Positions 1 through 9,885 of a DNA stretch of 64,000 bases are shown piece after piece (the first letter of the stretch is position 1; each line of letters begins with the position of its first letter). Below the pieces are notes generated by a model. The model saw only the letters and a program-made list of their open reading frames with translations, had not been told where the DNA came from and searched no databases. Source of the stretch: an uncultured Chitinophaga sp. (lineage in GTDB: Bacteria > Bacteroidota > Bacteroidia > Cytophagales > Cyclobacteriaceae); the NCBI GenBank assembly GCA_902168205.1, contig CABHOK010000002.1, positions 62,001 through 126,000 of the forward strand. The letters are read 5' to 3'. A program made the translations under genes and the position numbers.

Positions 1-713
1 CTACAGGTGATATAAATCTGAAAGTAGATGAAGAGGCTAATCTATATACGGTACAACTGCTGCATGCTACCAAACAAAAAATGGAAGATCTTGCCGCACG
101 CTATAGTATAGGAAATGTTATGATAGCTTCTTCTATTGTGGATGATGATTTCAAATCCGGTATTGATGAGTATCTGAAAAGTGAAAATATAGATCTCATT
201 GTGATGGGTACGTCTGGTGAAGAGAATGTAAAAGAGATATTCACGGGAAATCATACCGAACAGGCTATCATGGTTTCGTCATGCCCGGTAATTTCTGTTC
301 GTGATGGTTTCCGGATCGAGCAGTTCACAAATATAGTGGCGGCTGTAGACATAATTCCGGGTAACGAAAGTGCCCGTGGTTTGGAGACGCTCAGGCTGCT
401 GGCAAAATACTTCGATGCACATATACACCTCGTGCATGTTCATGATACAGCGTCTGATAATAAAATTATACAATCAGAATATTTTAATCAGATGGCCCGA
501 ATCGCCAACCTGGAAAATTTCTCTGTTACTATCCTGGAAGGAAATGATCCTGCGGAACGGATAATCGATTTTGCCCGTCAGGTAAGTGCCGGATTGATTA
601 CAGTTCTAAAAAATAGTGGTAGTGGATTCAGATTATTCTCCCATCATTTTTCTGACAGAGTAGTGAAGGAAGTGGGCCGTCCGGTGTTCACCGTGAACCT
701 TCATAACACATAG
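1..713 (+). CDS. Universal stress protein (UspA family), tandem-domain, 5' truncated by window edge
   Basis: The reading frame is already open at base 3 and stops at 713, so the true start lies left of the window. The first ATG inside it (81) is in mid-domain. The visible part holds the C-terminal half of one Usp domain and a complete second one. The first domain carries the nucleotide-binding signature G-2X-G-9X-G, seen as GTSGEENVKEIFTGN, followed by the usual SSCPVISV strand. The second domain ends in GRPVFTVNL but its glycine motif is degenerate (SGSGFRLFSHHFS), so it may not bind ATP. Two-domain Usp proteins of about 270-290 residues are cytoplasmic and common in Bacteroidota. Their precise role is usually unknown. 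The gene is followed by a strong terminator. Confidence 0.85.
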   Translation, partial: TGDINLKVDEEANLYTVQLLHATKQKMEDLAARYSIGNVMIASSIVDDDFKSGIDEYLKSENIDLIVMGTSGEENVKEIFTGNHTEQAIMVSSCPVISVRDGFRIEQFTNIVAAVDIIPGNESARGLETLRLLAKYFDAHIHLVHVHDTASDNKIIQSEYFNQMARIANLENFSVTILEGNDPAERIIDFARQVSAGLITVLKNSGSGFRLFSHHFSDRVVKEVGRPVFTVNLHNT

Positions 714-740
714 ATCGTACCTGATACGTAACGAATACTG

Positions 741-785
741 AAAGAGGCGAATCTGCGAAATTTGAGCAGATTCGCCTCTTTTTTA
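741..785 (+). terminator. Rho-independent terminator after the Usp gene
   Basis: A 16-bp perfect inverted repeat (741-756 with 766-781, 9-nt loop) runs into a T tract. It lies 28 bases after the stop codon. Confidence 0.85.
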
Positions 786-960
786 CTTTTACTTTTTGAA
801 TACGGAGTAGTTGCTATGTAAAAATACGGACATGCTAATCCATGAAGAACCTATATACGTATAACTATATGCACTGACCTTTCAAACCAAACATCGAGCG
901 TAACTTTCGCGGTAAAAATAGATTGGTTTAATCAAAACATTCTGGCAACAGAAATCACGC

Positions 961-3900
961 ATGAAAAAAGGTATGTTTGAGGGACCTAAGAAGGTGATCA
1001 GTGTCAACGGGTTCGTAGCGTTGAGAAAAGTTTGTCTTCTTTTACTTTTCGCTTCTATTGGTTATACCACCTTTGGTCAAAGGTACTGGGTGGCAACTAC
1101 GGCATCAAACTGGAATAACGCTGCGAACTGGTCAACAACTTCAGGTGGAACAGGCGGAGCTTCTGTTCCCGGAGCCGGAGTAGCGGCTATATTTAACGGT
1201 AGCGGTACAGGAAATTGTACACTGGATATGGCACCCACCATTGGAAGTATATCCGTCAGTGGATATACCGGTACTATAAATCTGAATGGAAACAGTCTGA
1301 CTATCTCCGGTTCAACCGCTTTAACATTTTCTTCCGGCACGATAAGCAATAGCGGAGCAACAGCTTCAGTAGTATTAAGTACCACGAGTTCAGCTACCTT
1401 TAATGGCACGACTATATCTCCCAATATTACGGGAACAGCTGGTAGTATTACATTTAGCGGTGGTTCAACATTCGGGGGAACGGTAACGCTTTCCGCAGCG
1501 AATATACTTTTAAACGGAACTACCAGTTCTGTCAATACATTCAATGGTACCACTACACTTACTAAGACTGGTACAGGCAATGACTTAGGTACGGGAGGAA
1601 ACAGGTTTAACGGCACCACATCATTGATCAATACAGCCACAAGTGGAACCTTTGAGACAGCCAATAACTACTATGATATTTTCAATGGCAACCTTACGCT
1701 TACATGTTCTAATTCCGGTGCAGGGATTCCAATCGCTGATGGTTCGGCCGGTAATCAGTTTAATGGTAATATAGTTGTAAATTCCTCTGGTGCAGATATC
1801 AGTTTCTGTAATGGTTCAACGTCAGCGACTGCAACTTTAGCAGAAGGTAAAACAATCACGGCCGGTACGTTCACTGCCGGTGGACTTTATTTAAGAAGGT
1901 TTACGCAAGGAACAACGGCCGCAGGCACTGCTCAAACAATAACGTTAACCGGTACGGGTAATCTTGTGATTGGCCCCACGTCAACTTTCAATGGAAGTGT
2001 AACTTTTAAAGCACCTCAAATGTACCTGAATGGATGTACCTATAACAGTACTGCCTATCTTGAAAAGAGTGGAGGGTCTCATAATTTAGGTGACGGAGGT
2101 AACACCTTTAATGGAGTTACTACTATTGTAAATTCGGGCAGTGGAGTATTAACATCCGCAAATAACAACCCTGATACATTTAATGGAATATTAACGCTAA
2201 CCAACTCGGGCACTAGTGGTCTCTATGTTGCGGATAAAGCAGCAGGTAATGTTTTTAATAATAATATTATTATTAATTCAACAGCAGGCTCTGGTATTGT
2301 TTTTTGTAATAACAGCCCTGCTACAGCCTCGTTAGCTAGTGGAAAAACAATTACAGTAGGGACTTCATTTACAACTGGAACTTTGGGGCTGTTCAGATTT
2401 ACTCAATTAGGTAGTACCGCTCAAGTACTAACATTAACAGGAACTGCAAATTTAGCGATTGGACCTTCCTCAACATTTAATGGAAGTGTTACATTTAAGT
2501 CGCCACAGGTGTACTTGCAGGGATGTACTTATAATGGTACCACTTATATTGAAAAAACAGGAGCGACCGCAAACCTTGGCAACGGTGGAAACACATTTAA
2601 TGGAACAACAACTCTAGTAAATTCAGGAAGTGCTTATTTTGCGACAGCATACGTTTCTCCTGATATTTTTAATGCCGATGTAACAGCAACCAATACAGGC
2701 AGTTCTTGGGTTGCTTTGTCAGATGATGCTACTGGAACTCAATTCAATGGGAATATTATTGTAAACTCTACTAATAGTACAAACTCGGCTGGAGTAACAT
2801 TTGGTAACGGACCACACTCATGGGTAACTTGTACGTTGGCGAGTGGGAAAACCATCTCAGTAGGCAGTATAGGATTTACTGCAGGCCGCCTTCGCCTCAG
2901 AGGGTTCATTCAAAATGGAACAACACCTCAAACGTTAACCTTAACCGGGACTGCCCAGTTATTGGTAGGAAACCTCTCAACATTTAATGGTGATGTAACT
3001 TTCAAATCACCACAACTTTACCTGGATGGCTGTACATATAACGGTACTGCTTATCTGGAAAAGACAGGTGCTACAGATAATCTGGCAACGTTAGGTGGCA
3101 ACACGTTTAATAGTACGGCTGCAATTATAAATAGTGGCAGTGGTTTCTTGAGAACTAATGGTGGTAATACCTTTAATGGAACAACGACTATTACGAATAC
3201 AGGAAGCAGTAATATATTACTTGAATATACAACGGCAAGTACATACAATGGTGATGTAACATTTACAAGTTCGGGTTCATCTTCATCAAGAATATGGACA
3301 GCATACAATGGAGCCAATGCTTTCAATGGAAATATTATCGTAAACTCAACAGCAGGGGTTGGAATTACTTTTTGCGGAGGTACTGGAACAGCAACGCTTG
3401 CCAACACAAAGACGATTACCGTGGGCAGTTCCGGTTTTACAACCGGTACATTAACCTTGCAGCGATTTACGCAAACAGGATCTACAGCACAAGCGATGAC
3501 TTTTACAGGTACAGGTACATTAACGATTGGACCTACGTCAACCTTTAATGCTGCTGTAACTTTTAAGGCACCTCAACTATATATAAACGGTTGTTCTTAT
3601 AACGGTATAACATATCTTGAGAAGACAGGTGCAACAGATAACCTGAGCACGGGTAGCAATACTTTCGCTACAACAGCATCCATTGTTAATAGTGGGAGCG
3701 GTTATGTCTGGACGTCTGGAAATAACACCTTTAATGGAACAACAGCTATTACCAACAGTGGTAGTAGCAGTATAGCACTGGAGTTTACGAATGGCGGTAC
3801 TTATAATGGTGATGTGACATACTCTAACATTGGAACGTCCTCGTCCATTATATATGCGGCACATAACAGCTCTTCTGCTTTTAACGGAAATATAGTTGTT

Positions 3901-5655
3901 AACAGTACAGGAGGAGCAGGTATAACGTTCTGCGGAAACACAACAGCCTCAGCTACCCTGGCCAGTGGTAAAACGATTACTACAGGAGCTACAGGTTTTA
4001 CAACCGGTACATTAACCCTGCAAAGATTTACTCAAACCGGTTCAACAGCACAAACTATAACTTTCACCGGAAATGCAGCATTAACAGTCGGCCCGTCAAC
4101 TACATTTAATGGTAATGCAACCTTTACTTCACCACAAGTATATCTCAATGGAGCCACATACAATGCTGAGGCGCACATCGAAAAGGACGGGGCAACAGCA
4201 AACTTGTGTACGGGGGGAAATGTTTTTAACGGCACTACAGTACTTACAAATAGCAGTGCAGCACAATGGGCTTTAGCCAATTCTGCAGCTGACACATTCA
4301 ATGGAGCGGTAACATTTACCCAAACTTCAACGGGTGCGTTGCAGCCGTCTTATGCCGGCACAAACTCAATGTATGGCGATATAATTATCAATAGTACAAC
4401 GCCCATTACATTTGGTACGGGGACAGGTATAGTACAGTTGAGTGGAAGCAATAACCAGACGATTACATCAGCGAGTTCAATTCCGGTTATTCAGCGCTTA
4501 GTCGTTAACAAAACATCCAACACAAATTCTGTTACATTAAATACTCCGGTAACTATCGGTAATTCTGCAACGTTTACAACGGGTATAGTAAATACTACCT
4601 CGACTAATTATCTCAACTTTGCCTCGGGTAGCTCTGTATCAGGTGCAAGCAGTTCCAGTTTCGTTGACGGACCTGTACGTAAAACTGGTAGCACAGCGTT
4701 TACTTTTCCTACGGGAGATAATGCTATCTACAGACCTATAGCCATTACTGCACCTACAACTGCAACAGACGCATTTACTGCGCAGTTTTTTAAAGTGCCT
4801 CAATCGTATGGTAACAGTGCTACTTTTTCTTCGCCACTCTATACTGTAAGTGGCTGTGAGTTCTGGATACTGGACAGAACAACTGGAACATCCGCGGTTT
4901 CTGTTACACTTGGATGGAATTCGTCAGATTGCCCTATAGATGCTTATGTAACAGATCCGGCCACGCTCGTAGTAGCTCGCTGGGATGGCAGTGCGTGGGT
5001 AAGTCATGGCAACGGAGGCACTACTGGTAACGCAGCAGCAGGAACTGTAACATCAAGTGCAGCCGTAACCAGTTTCAGTCCGTTTGCTTTAGGATCAACA
5101 ACTTCCAACAACCCGTTGCCGGTGGAGTTAACATCTTTCTCTTGTAACAAAGTAAGCAACGGTACAGTGCAATTATCATGGATCACCGCCAGCGAATCAA
5201 ACAGTGATTACTTCTCGATAGAGAAATCAAATGATGGAATAAGCTTTGAATCAATTGGTAAAAAAGAAGCTGCAGGAAATAGCACAACTGCCGTAAAGTA
5301 TACTTTCGTAGATACTGACCCCAGCGCGGGAAAGGCTTACTATCGCCTGAAACAGATTGATCTAGATGGAAAATCGGAGTATTCAGACCTTTGCTTTGTA
5401 AACAACGAATTGGAAGAGTATAAATTAAAGATATACCCGAATCCTGCGGGCAATACAGTCTATATAAATTTAGGTACAGAAGAATCACCATCAGTGTCCG
5501 TATTGAACAACTGGGGTGACGAAGTGCCTGTAAGAATATATGATGGTGATAACGGAAAAGTACTGGACACCACAGGTCTGCCGGATGGACTTTACATCGT
5601 TGAGGTGACAATCAATAGAAAAGTATTTAAAGAGAAAGTAATCGTTCAGCGATAG
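961..5655 (+). CDS. Large secreted beta-strand-repeat protein with T9SS type A C-terminal sorting domain
   Basis: A 1564-residue Ser/Thr/Gly/Asn-rich protein predicted to be exported by Sec and then passed through the type IX secretion system to the cell surface. A hydrophobic signal segment lies near residues 23-40 (LLLLFASIGYTTFG then Q). Residues about 170-1200 are built from repeats of 163-187 residues. The clearest unit starts are at residues 341, 504, 673, 860 and 1046, each beginning STFNG-like and followed by a TFK-PQ-YL block, with a degenerate first unit near 168. Each repeat has the short glycine-bounded strands of a beta-helix. Residues about 1385-1480 resemble the Fn3-like linker (LPVELTSF, YYRLKQIDLDGKSEYS) often found just before the sorting signal, and 1487-1564 is that signal (IYPNPAGN, GLYIVEV, KVIVQR). 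Likely an adhesin or surface-layer protein; no enzyme domain was recognised. The start at 961 is the first in-frame ATG; 973 is possible. Composition differs from neighbouring genes (few TATA tetramers). Confidence 0.85.
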   Translation: MKKGMFEGPKKVISVNGFVALRKVCLLLLFASIGYTTFGQRYWVATTASNWNNAANWSTTSGGTGGASVPGAGVAAIFNGSGTGNCTLDMAPTIGSISVSGYTGTINLNGNSLTISGSTALTFSSGTISNSGATASVVLSTTSSATFNGTTISPNITGTAGSITFSGGSTFGGTVTLSAANILLNGTTSSVNTFNGTTTLTKTGTGNDLGTGGNRFNGTTSLINTATSGTFETANNYYDIFNGNLTLTCSNSGAGIPIADGSAGNQFNGNIVVNSSGADISFCNGSTSATATLAEGKTITAGTFTAGGLYLRRFTQGTTAAGTAQTITLTGTGNLVIGPTSTFNGSVTFKAPQMYLNGCTYNSTAYLEKSGGSHNLGDGGNTFNGVTTIVNSGSGVLTSANNNPDTFNGILTLTNSGTSGLYVADKAAGNVFNNNIIINSTAGSGIVFCNNSPATASLASGKTITVGTSFTTGTLGLFRFTQLGSTAQVLTLTGTANLAIGPSSTFNGSVTFKSPQVYLQGCTYNGTTYIEKTGATANLGNGGNTFNGTTTLVNSGSAYFATAYVSPDIFNADVTATNTGSSWVALSDDATGTQFNGNIIVNSTNSTNSAGVTFGNGPHSWVTCTLASGKTISVGSIGFTAGRLRLRGFIQNGTTPQTLTLTGTAQLLVGNLSTFNGDVTFKSPQLYLDGCTYNGTAYLEKTGATDNLATLGGNTFNSTAAIINSGSGFLRTNGGNTFNGTTTITNTGSSNILLEYTTASTYNGDVTFTSSGSSSSRIWTAYNGANAFNGNIIVNSTAGVGITFCGGTGTATLANTKTITVGSSGFTTGTLTLQRFTQTGSTAQAMTFTGTGTLTIGPTSTFNAAVTFKAPQLYINGCSYNGITYLEKTGATDNLSTGSNTFATTASIVNSGSGYVWTSGNNTFNGTTAITNSGSSSIALEFTNGGTYNGDVTYSNIGTSSSIIYAAHNSSSAFNGNIVVNSTGGAGITFCGNTTASATLASGKTITTGATGFTTGTLTLQRFTQTGSTAQTITFTGNAALTVGPSTTFNGNATFTSPQVYLNGATYNAEAHIEKDGATANLCTGGNVFNGTTVLTNSSAAQWALANSAADTFNGAVTFTQTSTGALQPSYAGTNSMYGDIIINSTTPITFGTGTGIVQLSGSNNQTITSASSIPVIQRLVVNKTSNTNSVTLNTPVTIGNSATFTTGIVNTTSTNYLNFASGSSVSGASSSSFVDGPVRKTGSTAFTFPTGDNAIYRPIAITAPTTATDAFTAQFFKVPQSYGNSATFSSPLYTVSGCEFWILDRTTGTSAVSVTLGWNSSDCPIDAYVTDPATLVVARWDGSAWVSHGNGGTTGNAAAGTVTSSAAVTSFSPFALGSTTSNNPLPVELTSFSCNKVSNGTVQLSWITASESNSDYFSIEKSNDGISFESIGKKEAAGNSTTAVKYTFVDTDPSAGKAYYRLKQIDLDGKSEYSDLCFVNNELEEYKLKIYPNPAGNTVYINLGTEESPSVSVLNNWGDEVPVRIYDGDNGKVLDTTGLPDGLYIVEVTINRKVFKEKVIVQR
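1981..4660 (+). repeat. Five diverged in-frame tandem repeats inside the T9SS protein gene
   Basis: The coding block for STFNG...TFK-PQ-YL recurs at 1981, 2470, 2977, 3538 and 4096 (spacings 489, 507, 561 and 558 bases), with a weaker copy near 1462. The copies have drifted at nucleotide level but keep frame and protein pattern. This indicates old duplications under selection rather than recent slippage. The last two full units are the longest and most alike. Confidence 0.8.
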
Positions 5656-5680
5656 GACAAAGATTTTGGTTTTTAACAGA

Positions 5681-5715
5681 GGGGCTTGGGTAGATTTCTA
5701 TCCGGCCCTTTTTTG
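5681..5715 (+). terminator. Rho-independent terminator after the T9SS protein
   Basis: Interrupted stem: GGGC (5682-5685) pairs with GCCC (5705-5708) and GGGTAG (5688-5693) pairs with CTATCC (5698-5703), followed directly by TTTTTT. Confidence 0.75.
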
Positions 5716-5818
5716 TTCCCAATGACCTGGCAATCACCGGGTCACGGTTTCGCCTGAAACCGTTCGTGAAAGTTTATGCGACTTTTGTACCTTGCAGGAT
5801 ACTAACCTCTTATCCTGT

Positions 5819-7600
5819 ATGTTTTCTCGTTATCTCCTCGTTAAACTTGCTTTCGGAGTATTACTTTTTACTGCAGCGTGCAGTGTCTTAAAGAAAGAAG
5901 ACCCCGAAAAAGAAATCGTAGCATTTCTCACCACGTTTCAGAATACATTAAGTCAGCCCGATGAGGCAATTTTAGATTTGTTTGATGCAAAGCAATCCAA
6001 AGAGTCCATTCTCTCTGTAGTTAAAATTTTGCAGAACAAGGAGCACGAGTTTATTCTTTGCACGGCATTGTACAATCAGCCTCAGATATCGAAAGAGGAG
6101 ACTGGTATAAAAGTAGTTATACCTGTTACTTTTGCGCCTCAGAATATCGAGGAAGACTTTCACGAAGAAACGTCCATCACGTTTTGGTTGAAGCCCGGTA
6201 AAGATTCATTTGTTATTACAAAAGTTGAAGGTGAAGAATTCTATAAATCTTTCGCGAGCATTCGTGGTAACTTAGAGTGGAGTGTAGAGCGCATTCGTGA
6301 ATTAAAGAAACGAGAGCAGATATATACTCGCGCGGCTGAACTTCAGCAACGTTATGATTCTGTAATATGGTTTGCTACACACGAGAAGAAGAATTATTAC
6401 TATGTGGTGAAGGGCTCCTGGACGAATTACTTTTATGATGACAATCCCAAATCATCAGATTATACCATGGGCCTCGTAGATGAAGCGGGAGAGGTAATTA
6501 TACCGGTGGAGTATGAATTGATTGGGACTCTTGCATTCGAAGTGCCCGGCATGGTAGAGATCAAGAAAGAGGGTAAAGCAGGTTATTTCAACCTGGAAAC
6601 CCGCCAACTGGTAATACCCGCAGCGTATGATATGATCATTCCTTACGCACAAGACAATTCATTTGCGATAGTAAAGCAAGACAGTATATATGGCTGGATT
6701 GATCGCACGTATCAATATCATGAAGGTTTCCCTTCTGAAAATTCAGCGCGCTGGGTAAAGAGCTTTGAGTTCCTTCCAAAGAATCTGAAGCTTCAAAGTG
6801 ATACCCGTACATTTTGTGAAATTCCCAATCAACAAGGTGCAGGGTATGGTATCATCATGCCACCATCGTACCTGGTAACGACTGGCGTATTCCGTGAAAT
6901 CGTAGGCGGTATATCTACTACCCCTGTTCCTCTTAACGGATGGACGGATTATGTGGAGACTAAAGGAACATTGCTCCAAGCCGTTACAGATAAGATCAAT
7001 GCTGTAATCACTACGATCACAGAACGCTATATCGATGGACGCGAAGAGTTTTATACCTATAATCGTCTTACCCTCGTAGATGGTAAACAAGATACGCTGG
7101 CTGTAAGCAGTTTTTATACCAGCGGAGAAATTGTATTCCGTAAACTCAACGACTCATTGCTCGAATTGAAATGCGATCAGGATAGTCCGGAGGGAAGCGA
7201 GTTTGATGAGTACAACATGCCGGTATATACTTACTTTTCCATGAGCGAAGATCTGTCTGTAAATTCATATACATCACATCGAAGCTTCCCGCAGTCGCAG
7301 TTTGTTAAATTGGACAGCACATACCTCTCCGGCAATTTCAAAGTATGGACAGAGGAGGGAGAACGGGAATCCAAGTTCCTCTCCCTGGCAACTATAACCT
7401 ATATGCGTGACGAAATTTTAGCGGATTACGGTTTCCGTTTTGCAGATGCAACAACGCAGGAGCGCTTCAAATACTATAATTGGTACAGGCCACAGTATGA
7501 TAAGGTTGAAGATTTTCAGGAACAGCTCAGTGACGAAGACCGTCACAACCTGGACTTCCTGAATAGAATGATCGAGATGCTGAAAAGTAAACCGGTTTAA
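5819..7600 (+). CDS. Lipoprotein with WG-like repeats
   Basis: A 593-residue protein, counting from the ATG at 5819. That start gives a classical lipoprotein signal (hydrophobic run then LFTAAC-S). An upstream in-frame ATG (5792) would add nine residues but overlaps a promoter-like TTTTG-TACCTTG stretch at 5783-5794, so 5819 is preferred. The middle contains WG/KWG-type repeats, GLVDEAGEVIIPVEYE followed by AGYFNLETRQLVIPAAYD and a shorter YGWIDRT unit. This family binds or scaffolds at the cell surface in ways that are mostly unknown. The first 180 and last 250 residues match nothing I recognise. The stop codon overlaps the next start (TAATG), so the DUF2306 gene is translationally coupled to it. 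Confidence 0.7.
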   Translation: MFSRYLLVKLAFGVLLFTAACSVLKKEDPEKEIVAFLTTFQNTLSQPDEAILDLFDAKQSKESILSVVKILQNKEHEFILCTALYNQPQISKEETGIKVVIPVTFAPQNIEEDFHEETSITFWLKPGKDSFVITKVEGEEFYKSFASIRGNLEWSVERIRELKKREQIYTRAAELQQRYDSVIWFATHEKKNYYYVVKGSWTNYFYDDNPKSSDYTMGLVDEAGEVIIPVEYELIGTLAFEVPGMVEIKKEGKAGYFNLETRQLVIPAAYDMIIPYAQDNSFAIVKQDSIYGWIDRTYQYHEGFPSENSARWVKSFEFLPKNLKLQSDTRTFCEIPNQQGAGYGIIMPPSYLVTTGVFREIVGGISTTPVPLNGWTDYVETKGTLLQAVTDKINAVITTITERYIDGREEFYTYNRLTLVDGKQDTLAVSSFYTSGEIVFRKLNDSLLELKCDQDSPEGSEFDEYNMPVYTYFSMSEDLSVNSYTSHRSFPQSQFVKLDSTYLSGNFKVWTEEGERESKFLSLATITYMRDEILADYGFRFADATTQERFKYYNWYRPQYDKVEDFQEQLSDEDRHNLDFLNRMIEMLKSKPV

Positions 7601-8253
7601 TGCGACTGGCCATCACGTTGTTCAGAAATGTATTTCTCGGCATCGTGGTGCTGCTGGCACTTGCATTGGCAACCAATGCACTTACCTATAGTAATTTTGA
7701 TCCTCAGTATGGTTTTCTTCGTCTCAAACAGCAGGCAGTAGCTACGGGGTGGTATCTGCCTGCTTATTACTCGCATGTGTTAATAGGAGGTATTATCCTG
7801 ATGGTGGGGTTCTTTCAACTTCATCCGAAGTCCATACGTTTCCGGAAACTTCATCGCATAGGCGGGTATATCTACGTGATGGGTATTTTATTCTTTGCAG
7901 CTCCGGGAGGTATTGTGATGAGCCTGTTTGTAGACCGTGGCCCGTGGGTGTTAGCCAGTTTTTTATTGCAGGGAAGTCTGTGGTTTTTGTTTACAGCACG
8001 GGCCTTCGGCCGTATTCGTAAAAAAGATATTGCAGGCCATCGTCAATGGATGTGGAGGAGCTATGCGTTAACTTTTGCGGCCATAACGCTACGCATTTAC
8101 ATTTTCATTTCATCGTACTCGTATAACCTGAGTGTGCCACAGGCCTATGCTACACTCGCCTGGCTCAGTTGGGTGCCGAACCTTGTGCTTGCGGAAATTT
8201 ACCTTCGAACATCCACTTCCATGCAACGAAACGGTGCTGCCAGTGGTCATTAG
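7600..8253 (+). CDS. DUF2306 membrane protein
   Basis: A 217-residue inner-membrane protein with about six hydrophobic helices. It has the DUF2306 hallmarks: a conserved KLHRIGGYIYV stretch after helix two, and GHRQWMWRSYALTFAAITLR before the last helices. The conserved histidines suggest metal or haem contact, but no activity is established for the family. It starts on the last base of the upstream lipoprotein's stop codon, so the two are cotranscribed. Confidence 0.8.
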   Translation: MRLAITLFRNVFLGIVVLLALALATNALTYSNFDPQYGFLRLKQQAVATGWYLPAYYSHVLIGGIILMVGFFQLHPKSIRFRKLHRIGGYIYVMGILFFAAPGGIVMSLFVDRGPWVLASFLLQGSLWFLFTARAFGRIRKKDIAGHRQWMWRSYALTFAAITLRIYIFISSYSYNLSVPQAYATLAWLSWVPNLVLAEIYLRTSTSMQRNGAASGH

Positions 8254-8343
8254 TGCGTTTTTATAAAGTCGGTCGTCCAGTTTATCGGTTTTAACCTGAA
8301 CAGTATTCGTTCTTCTGATATTTGAGACTTAACTTTTTAACTC

Positions 8344-9882
8344 ATGAGCACTATTACTTTTACCCGCTCTGAAAAGATGGTTGTAGGAGGTTTAGCCTTC
8401 GTTACCGTACTGCTGCATTGTATCGTTAACCTGAATGGTGCATACGGTTTTTTCAGAGACGAACTCTACTACATCGCCTGCAGCGAGCACCTGGCATGGG
8501 GCTATGTGGATCAGCCTCCTTTCTCTTTATACCTTCTTAAGATCAGTCGAATCATTTTTGGTGATAGTCTGACGGCTATCCGATTATTACCGGCCCTGGC
8601 GCATGCGGGTACAATCATTCTTACAGGTCTTCTTGTGAAAGAAATGGGCGGAAAACTCTTTGCTGTTTTTCTGGCTTGTCTTGCTGTGTTGTTGTCTCCG
8701 ATTCATTTGGGGATGTCTGTGATATACTCCATGAATTCCATTGACATCTTTATATGGTCTTTGGCGATTTATTGTATCGTAAAGATTATTAATACACAGA
8801 AGCAAAGTTACTGGATTGTGTTAGGACTTGTGTTGGGAATTGGACTACTCAACAAGATCAGCGTACTGTTTCTCGGTGCAGGTATTTTCGCAGGTATACT
8901 GTTTACCAATCCGAAGTGGCTTACAACACGGTGGCCCTATGCGGCAGGTATACTCGCAGCGCTTTTGTTTCTGCCCTATATCTTATGGAACATAAGTCAT
9001 GATCAGGCGCACCTGGAGTTTATACACAATGCATCAACTCAGAAATATTCCGGAAGGAACCGGCTGGATTTTATTGCCGATCAGTTTCTGTTTCTTAACC
9101 CGTTAAGTACTCCAATATGGATAGCAGGTTTACTGGCGCTATTCTTCTATAACTTTTTAAAACCTTATCGGATCATGGGATGGATTTATATTACTGCGCT
9201 CGTCATTCTTGTAGTAAATCCCACCAGTAAAGGCGAATACCTGGCTCCTGCCTACGCATGCTTGTTTGCTGCGGCCGGAATCTTCTTTGAGCAAAAATTA
9301 ACATCACCGGCAGTGGCATGGCTCCGGTATATTTACCCGGCACTTCTTATAACCACTGCAGTTATACTTGTACCGCTGGTGATACCTGTGCTACCTGTTC
9401 AGCAATATATAATCTATAGCAAGGCACTGGGTATGGAGCCAACATCCAGTGAGAATAAAAAACTTTCTGAGCTGCCCCAATTCTATGCCGACATGTTCGG
9501 ATGGGAGGAAAAAGCCCGGGATGTAGCCAAAGTATATAACACTCTTACGGAGGCTGAGAAAAGTAAATGTGCTATATATTCCAACAACTACGGACGATGT
9601 GGTGCTATAGATTTCTTAGGTAAGCAATATGGACTTCCTCCGTCCATAGGATCTCATAATAATTACTGGATCTGGGGACCCCGAAACTATACTGGTGAAG
9701 TTATAATCATCCTGGGTGGTACACTGGAAGATCATCGTGATGATTTTGAAAGTTGTGAGGAGGTTGCCGTTTCTACCTGCACGTATTGTATGCCTTATGA
9801 GAACAACGTGAAGATATTTCTGGGTCGAAATTTAAAGCAATCCCTGGCAGATGCCTGGAAAGATGTAAAACATTATGAATAA
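8344..9882 (+). CDS. Glycosyltransferase family 39 / ArnT-like integral membrane transferase
   Basis: A 512-residue protein with about ten membrane helices. The first periplasmic loop contains FRDELYYIACSEHL and WGYVDQPPFS, the acidic-residue signature of GT39-like enzymes (the PMT_2 superfamily, which includes ArnT and PglI-like proteins). These enzymes move a sugar from a polyprenyl-phosphate donor to a lipid or protein on the outer face of the inner membrane. The C-terminal soluble part (from about residue 370) is probably periplasmic. Donor and acceptor cannot be read from sequence. It is monocistronic, with a fold-back repeat immediately downstream. Confidence 0.85.
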   Translation: MSTITFTRSEKMVVGGLAFVTVLLHCIVNLNGAYGFFRDELYYIACSEHLAWGYVDQPPFSLYLLKISRIIFGDSLTAIRLLPALAHAGTIILTGLLVKEMGGKLFAVFLACLAVLLSPIHLGMSVIYSMNSIDIFIWSLAIYCIVKIINTQKQSYWIVLGLVLGIGLLNKISVLFLGAGIFAGILFTNPKWLTTRWPYAAGILAALLFLPYILWNISHDQAHLEFIHNASTQKYSGRNRLDFIADQFLFLNPLSTPIWIAGLLALFFYNFLKPYRIMGWIYITALVILVVNPTSKGEYLAPAYACLFAAAGIFFEQKLTSPAVAWLRYIYPALLITTAVILVPLVIPVLPVQQYIIYSKALGMEPTSSENKKLSELPQFYADMFGWEEKARDVAKVYNTLTEAEKSKCAIYSNNYGRCGAIDFLGKQYGLPPSIGSHNNYWIWGPRNYTGEVIIILGGTLEDHRDDFESCEEVAVSTCTYCMPYENNVKIFLGRNLKQSLADAWKDVKHYE

Positions 9883-9885
9883 AAG

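Noticed and set aside
1077-1664. 195-codon minus-strand open frame inside the T9SS gene
   Set aside because: Produced by the low-complexity Gly/Thr/Asn repeats on the plus strand; Val/Pro-rich product, no signal or family. Similar shadows at 3051-3407 and 4032-4301 were also dropped.
1981-4660. Regularly spaced repeats that might suggest a CRISPR array
   Set aside because: Repeats are about 490-560 bases apart, diverged and in frame within one protein; no short identical repeats with unique spacers and no cas genes.
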